The translations under genes were made by a program, and so were the position numbers. A model generated the notes under the pieces. It did not search any database, was not told where the DNA came from, and worked only from the letters and a program-made list of their open reading frames with translations. A stretch of 34,436 nt of DNA from Planctomycetaceae bacterium (GTDB taxonomy: Bacteria > Planctomycetota > Planctomycetia > Pirellulales > Pirellulaceae), in NCBI GenBank assembly GCA_005778405.1, contig SXOA01000127.1, positions 1 to 34,436 of the forward strand. Reading direction: 5' to 3'. Below are positions 32,269-34,436 of the stretch, piece by piece. The stretch's first letter is position 1. Each line of letters opens with the position of its first letter.

Positions 32269-33132
32269 ATGCCCGAAAACCTTCTGGACAACCTCGATGT
32301 TTTCTATGGCGAGCTGACCCCCACCCGGGCGACGGTCTATGCCCGGCTGGAGGGATTGGAAAACGCATGGGAGTATTCGCTCGCGGGCAACGTCCGCGGA
32401 CCTCGCTGCGTTTACTCGGCGACTCTACCTTCGATCTATCGACTAACCCGAGCCGGACCGAGTATTGCGGTTACTTCGAATTGCGTTGTCACCGACCCAT
32501 GTTACTGGTCTCCCGAAACGCCCAACATCTACGACGTTATCGTTGAGTTGCGTCGCGGAATGGACCTCGTTGCCAGCGAAGTTCGACAGATTGGCTTCCG
32601 GCCAGTTGGAATCTCAGGAAGGTTCCTTACTTGGGAAGGCAAGCCTTGGGTGTTGCGAGCAATTTCACGAACCTCCTCAACGGAACAGTCAATTTCGGCC
32701 TGGAGGGAACAGGCGGCAGTTTTTAGATGTTGCGATGCGATGCTCGACAAGGAACTGCAGGAGGCTTCGGAACGGGGGATCATGGTTTACGTCTCGCTTA
32801 ATGAGTCCGACAATCAAACTGCGGACGAGGTTGTTGAGTCACTGAAGTACTTGTCGAGGTTTCCGGCAGTGACGTTTTTCAATAGTCCTTGGAACATTGG
32901 CGAGTCACTTCAAAAGGCCGCGCCCAATGTACTTATGGTCCGCGGTGACCACTCTTCGAGAGTCGTTTGTGCTGAAGCGACTCAAGCAAATCGACTCAAG
33001 GAATGGCAAATGCCCGCATTGATGCACCGCTTGCTTTCCCAACCCACTGCCCTATCGGAAGCGCGTGCCGCCTGCGACAAACTCCAAGCCGATCTCGCCC
33101 CCATCGGCCAATTCGCCGGCTACATCGTTTAA
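32269..33132 (+). CDS. GH2-like beta-sandwich protein, unknown function
   Basis: A 287-residue protein. Its middle part resembles the immunoglobulin-like domain and barrel entry of glycoside hydrolase family 2: CYWSPETPNIYDVIVELRRG, VRQIGFRPVGISGRFLTWEG, KPWVLRAIS. The rest keeps barrel-like pieces (GIMVYVSLNE, FPAVTFFNSPWNI), but the GH2 catalytic Glu pair is not recognisable and the length is far below that of active GH2 enzymes, so hydrolysis is doubtful. No signal peptide is seen. The ATG at 32269 is chosen; its ribosome site is weak. It ends 10 bases before the truncated ThiF-like gene, suggesting a former operon. Confidence 0.6.
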   Translation: MPENLLDNLDVFYGELTPTRATVYARLEGLENAWEYSLAGNVRGPRCVYSATLPSIYRLTRAGPSIAVTSNCVVTDPCYWSPETPNIYDVIVELRRGMDLVASEVRQIGFRPVGISGRFLTWEGKPWVLRAISRTSSTEQSISAWREQAAVFRCCDAMLDKELQEASERGIMVYVSLNESDNQTADEVVESLKYLSRFPAVTFFNSPWNIGESLQKAAPNVLMVRGDHSSRVVCAEATQANRLKEWQMPALMHRLLSQPTALSEARAACDKLQADLAPIGQFAGYIV

Positions 33133-33142
33133 TCACAACCAA

Positions 33143-33292
33143 ATGTCCGACCAGGGGACTACTTCCGATTCCTCCTTGGCCCGCTATGCCCGCCAGATGC
33201 GCTACCCGCCCATCGGCATCGAAGGCCACAACAAGCTCTTCGCTTCCTTCGTTGTCGGCGGCGGGGCTGGCTGGAAGAGGCGACGGCTGTAG
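33143..33292 (+). pseudogene. Truncated ThiF/MoeB/HesA-family adenylyltransferase
   Basis: The 49-residue frame starts MSDQGTTSDSSLARYARQMR, then YPPIGIEGHNKLFASFVVGG and GAG, the N-terminus of E1-like enzymes (RYARQ...G..GQ..L......GxGxxG) that adenylate ThiS/MoaD-type proteins. Immediately after the nucleotide-binding GGGAG the sequence switches to WKRRRL and a stop; the expected ~200 further residues are absent from all frames downstream. It is therefore a 5' remnant left by a deletion or insertion. Its start is 10 bases downstream of the GH2-like gene. Confidence 0.75.
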
Positions 33293-33630
33293 TTCTCAGC
33301 AATGAGTACGTCGACTCGAACCGTGTGGCAGCCTGCCTGAGGACGAAGGACCAATTGGCAGCCCTGCACGCTGACCACCCAGGGTATCCGAGAGGAGGCC
33401 GCTGCGGCGAAACAGGCCTTGGAGCTGGACCGCAGCCTGACTGGGCGAATCCTATTTGAAAATATGCCGGGAATAATGCCCATGCCCTGAGGGGCGAGTT
33501 CGGGCGGCGCGGGCCGGCGGTATTTGGGTCGTTCACCTCCACCCAAGACAATCTTTCCCTCGGTGGGTAGAATCGTTGCAGTAAACGTGTTGTCTTACGT
33601 GCTTATACTCTAGCGTTATGCGTTAGTTCC
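33293..33630. other. Non-coding remnant region before the aconitase gene
   Basis: No intact gene is seen in these 338 bases. A frame near 33380-33490 reads REEAAAAKQALELDRSLTGR and ends soon after, possibly the tail of another broken gene, without recognisable homology. TATACT at 33604-33609 could be a -10 element for the aconitase gene, but no good -35 is placed. Confidence 0.4.
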
Positions 33631-34436
33631 ATGACTGCTTCGACCCTGCTGGACCCCTTCCACGCCCGCGACACTTTCGACACCGGCAGCGGCAAGGCCG
33701 GCATTTACCGGCTGAGCAAACTGGAAGAACAGGGACTGGGGGCCATCTCCAAGCTGCCGTTCTCCATCCGGGTGTTGCTGGAGTCGGTGCTACGAAACTG
33801 CGATGGTTATGAGGTGCGGGAAGACGACGTGAAAACGCTGGCCGCCTGGAACGCTCCGGCCCCGGCCAAGCTGGAAATTCCCTTCAAGCCGGCGCGTGTT
33901 GTCCTGCAAGACTTTACCGGAGTTCCCTGCGTGGTCGATCTTGCCGCGATGCGTTCGGCCATGCAGCGGCTCGGGGGGGATGCCAGGAAAATCAATCCGC
34001 TCATTCCCGTGGATCTGGTCATCGACCATAGCGTGCAGGTCGATTCCTTCGGCACCGGCGATTCGCTCCGGGAAAATGTGGACCTCGAGTTTCAGCGGAA
34101 CAGCGAACGGTACGAATTCCTCCGTTGGGGGCAAAAGTCATTCAACAACTTCCGCGTCGTTCCCCCCAACGTCGGCATCGTCCACCAGGTGAATCTGGAA
34201 TATCTGGCCAAGGGGGTCTTCCTCCGCCAGGACCAGCAAGGGCCGGTGGCCATTCCCGACTCGCTCGTCGGCACCGACAGCCACACGACCATGATCAACG
34301 GCCTGGGGGTCGTCGGCTGGGGAGTCGGGGGCATCGAAGCGGAAGCGGTAATGCTCGGCCAATCGCTTTACATGCTGCTGCCGGAAGTCATTGGTTTCGA
34401 GCTGACGGGCGAACTCAAGGCCGGCGTCACGGCGAC
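33631..34436 (+). CDS. acnA: Aconitate hydratase, N-terminal part (cut by window edge)
   Basis: The first ~268 residues of an aconitase of the AcnA/IRP type, the TCA-cycle enzyme that isomerises citrate and isocitrate with a 4Fe-4S cluster. Motifs: [102 protein letters not shown] and [20 protein letters not shown], followed by [16 protein letters not shown]. The cluster cysteines lie beyond the window. The ATG at 33631 matches the family start. It marks the return from the accessory block to housekeeping genes. Confidence 0.95.
   Translation, partial: MTASTLLDPFHARDTFDTGSGKAGIYRLSKLEEQGLGAISKLPFSIRVLLESVLRNCDGYEVREDDVKTLAAWNAPAPAKLEIPFKPARVVLQDFTGVPCVVDLAAMRSAMQRLGGDARKINPLIPVDLVIDHSVQVDSFGTGDSLRENVDLEFQRNSERYEFLRWGQKSFNNFRVVPPNVGIVHQVNLEYLAKGVFLRQDQQGPVAIPDSLVGTDSHTTMINGLGVVGWGVGGIEAEAVMLGQSLYMLLPEVIGFELTGELKAGVTA

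Overview
The window looks like a chromosomal segment of a planctomycete (Planctomycetota, probably a Pirellula-like lineage). This rests on family content, not on a marker gene. It has two DUF1501 proteins, a secreted FG-GAP/UnbV protein, a WD40 protein with an N-terminal anchor, a GH10-like protein and many extragenic palindromes. Base composition is GC-rich, which creates many long antisense open frames that are not genes.

Left part (1-23.6 kb): mostly metabolic and housekeeping genes in short operons on both strands. In order: the 5' end of a REP-associated tyrosine transposase (RAYT) cut by the window edge; a D-aminoacylase-type amidohydrolase downstream of a GH10-like protein; purC; an isochorismatase-fold hydrolase; a xylulokinase; an acyltransferase-3 membrane protein; coaD; a secreted protein; a purine nucleoside phosphorylase; a 3' fragment of an inositol oxygenase gene; a two-haem cytochrome c joined to a probable outer-membrane beta-barrel; the intact inositol oxygenase, translationally coupled to a DUF1501 gene; an FG-GAP/UnbV protein; a cNMP-binding-fold protein; an enolase-superfamily enzyme; a small membrane protein; a second DUF1501 gene; and an 844-residue UvrA. 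Inositol oxygenase makes D-glucuronate and xylulokinase acts further down the glucuronate/xylulose route, so sugar-acid catabolism may be partly encoded here.

Middle part (23.6-25.5 kb): a repeat-rich, gene-poor stretch that contains a candidate REP system. One 275-residue protein appears to be two fused Y1 transposase domains. The N-terminal half keeps the catalytic tyrosine but has lost the HUH histidines; the C-terminal half keeps HLH but has no tyrosine. It is flanked by six copies of a 47-bp palindromic repeat whose stem bases covary. This is the strongest novelty candidate in the window.

Right part (25.5-33.3 kb): about a dozen consecutive plus-strand genes, mostly small and each with its own start signals: a zinc-ribbon protein, a VapBC-like pair, a SUKH/SMI1 protein, a lipoprotein, a WD40 protein, a DUF1579-like and a DUF6265-like secreted protein, and others. 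At least one boundary (30891-30981) folds like an integron attC site, and core-like heptamers flank other genes. A cassette array without an integrase (CALIN) is plausible but not proven. The stretch ends with a GH2-like fragment and a truncated ThiF/MoeB gene. An aconitase gene then runs off the right edge.

Across the window, different palindromic elements sit between genes or inside them. One pair of arms lies within the uvrA coding sequence. The stop codons of uvrA and of the two-domain transposase fall inside palindromic repeats.
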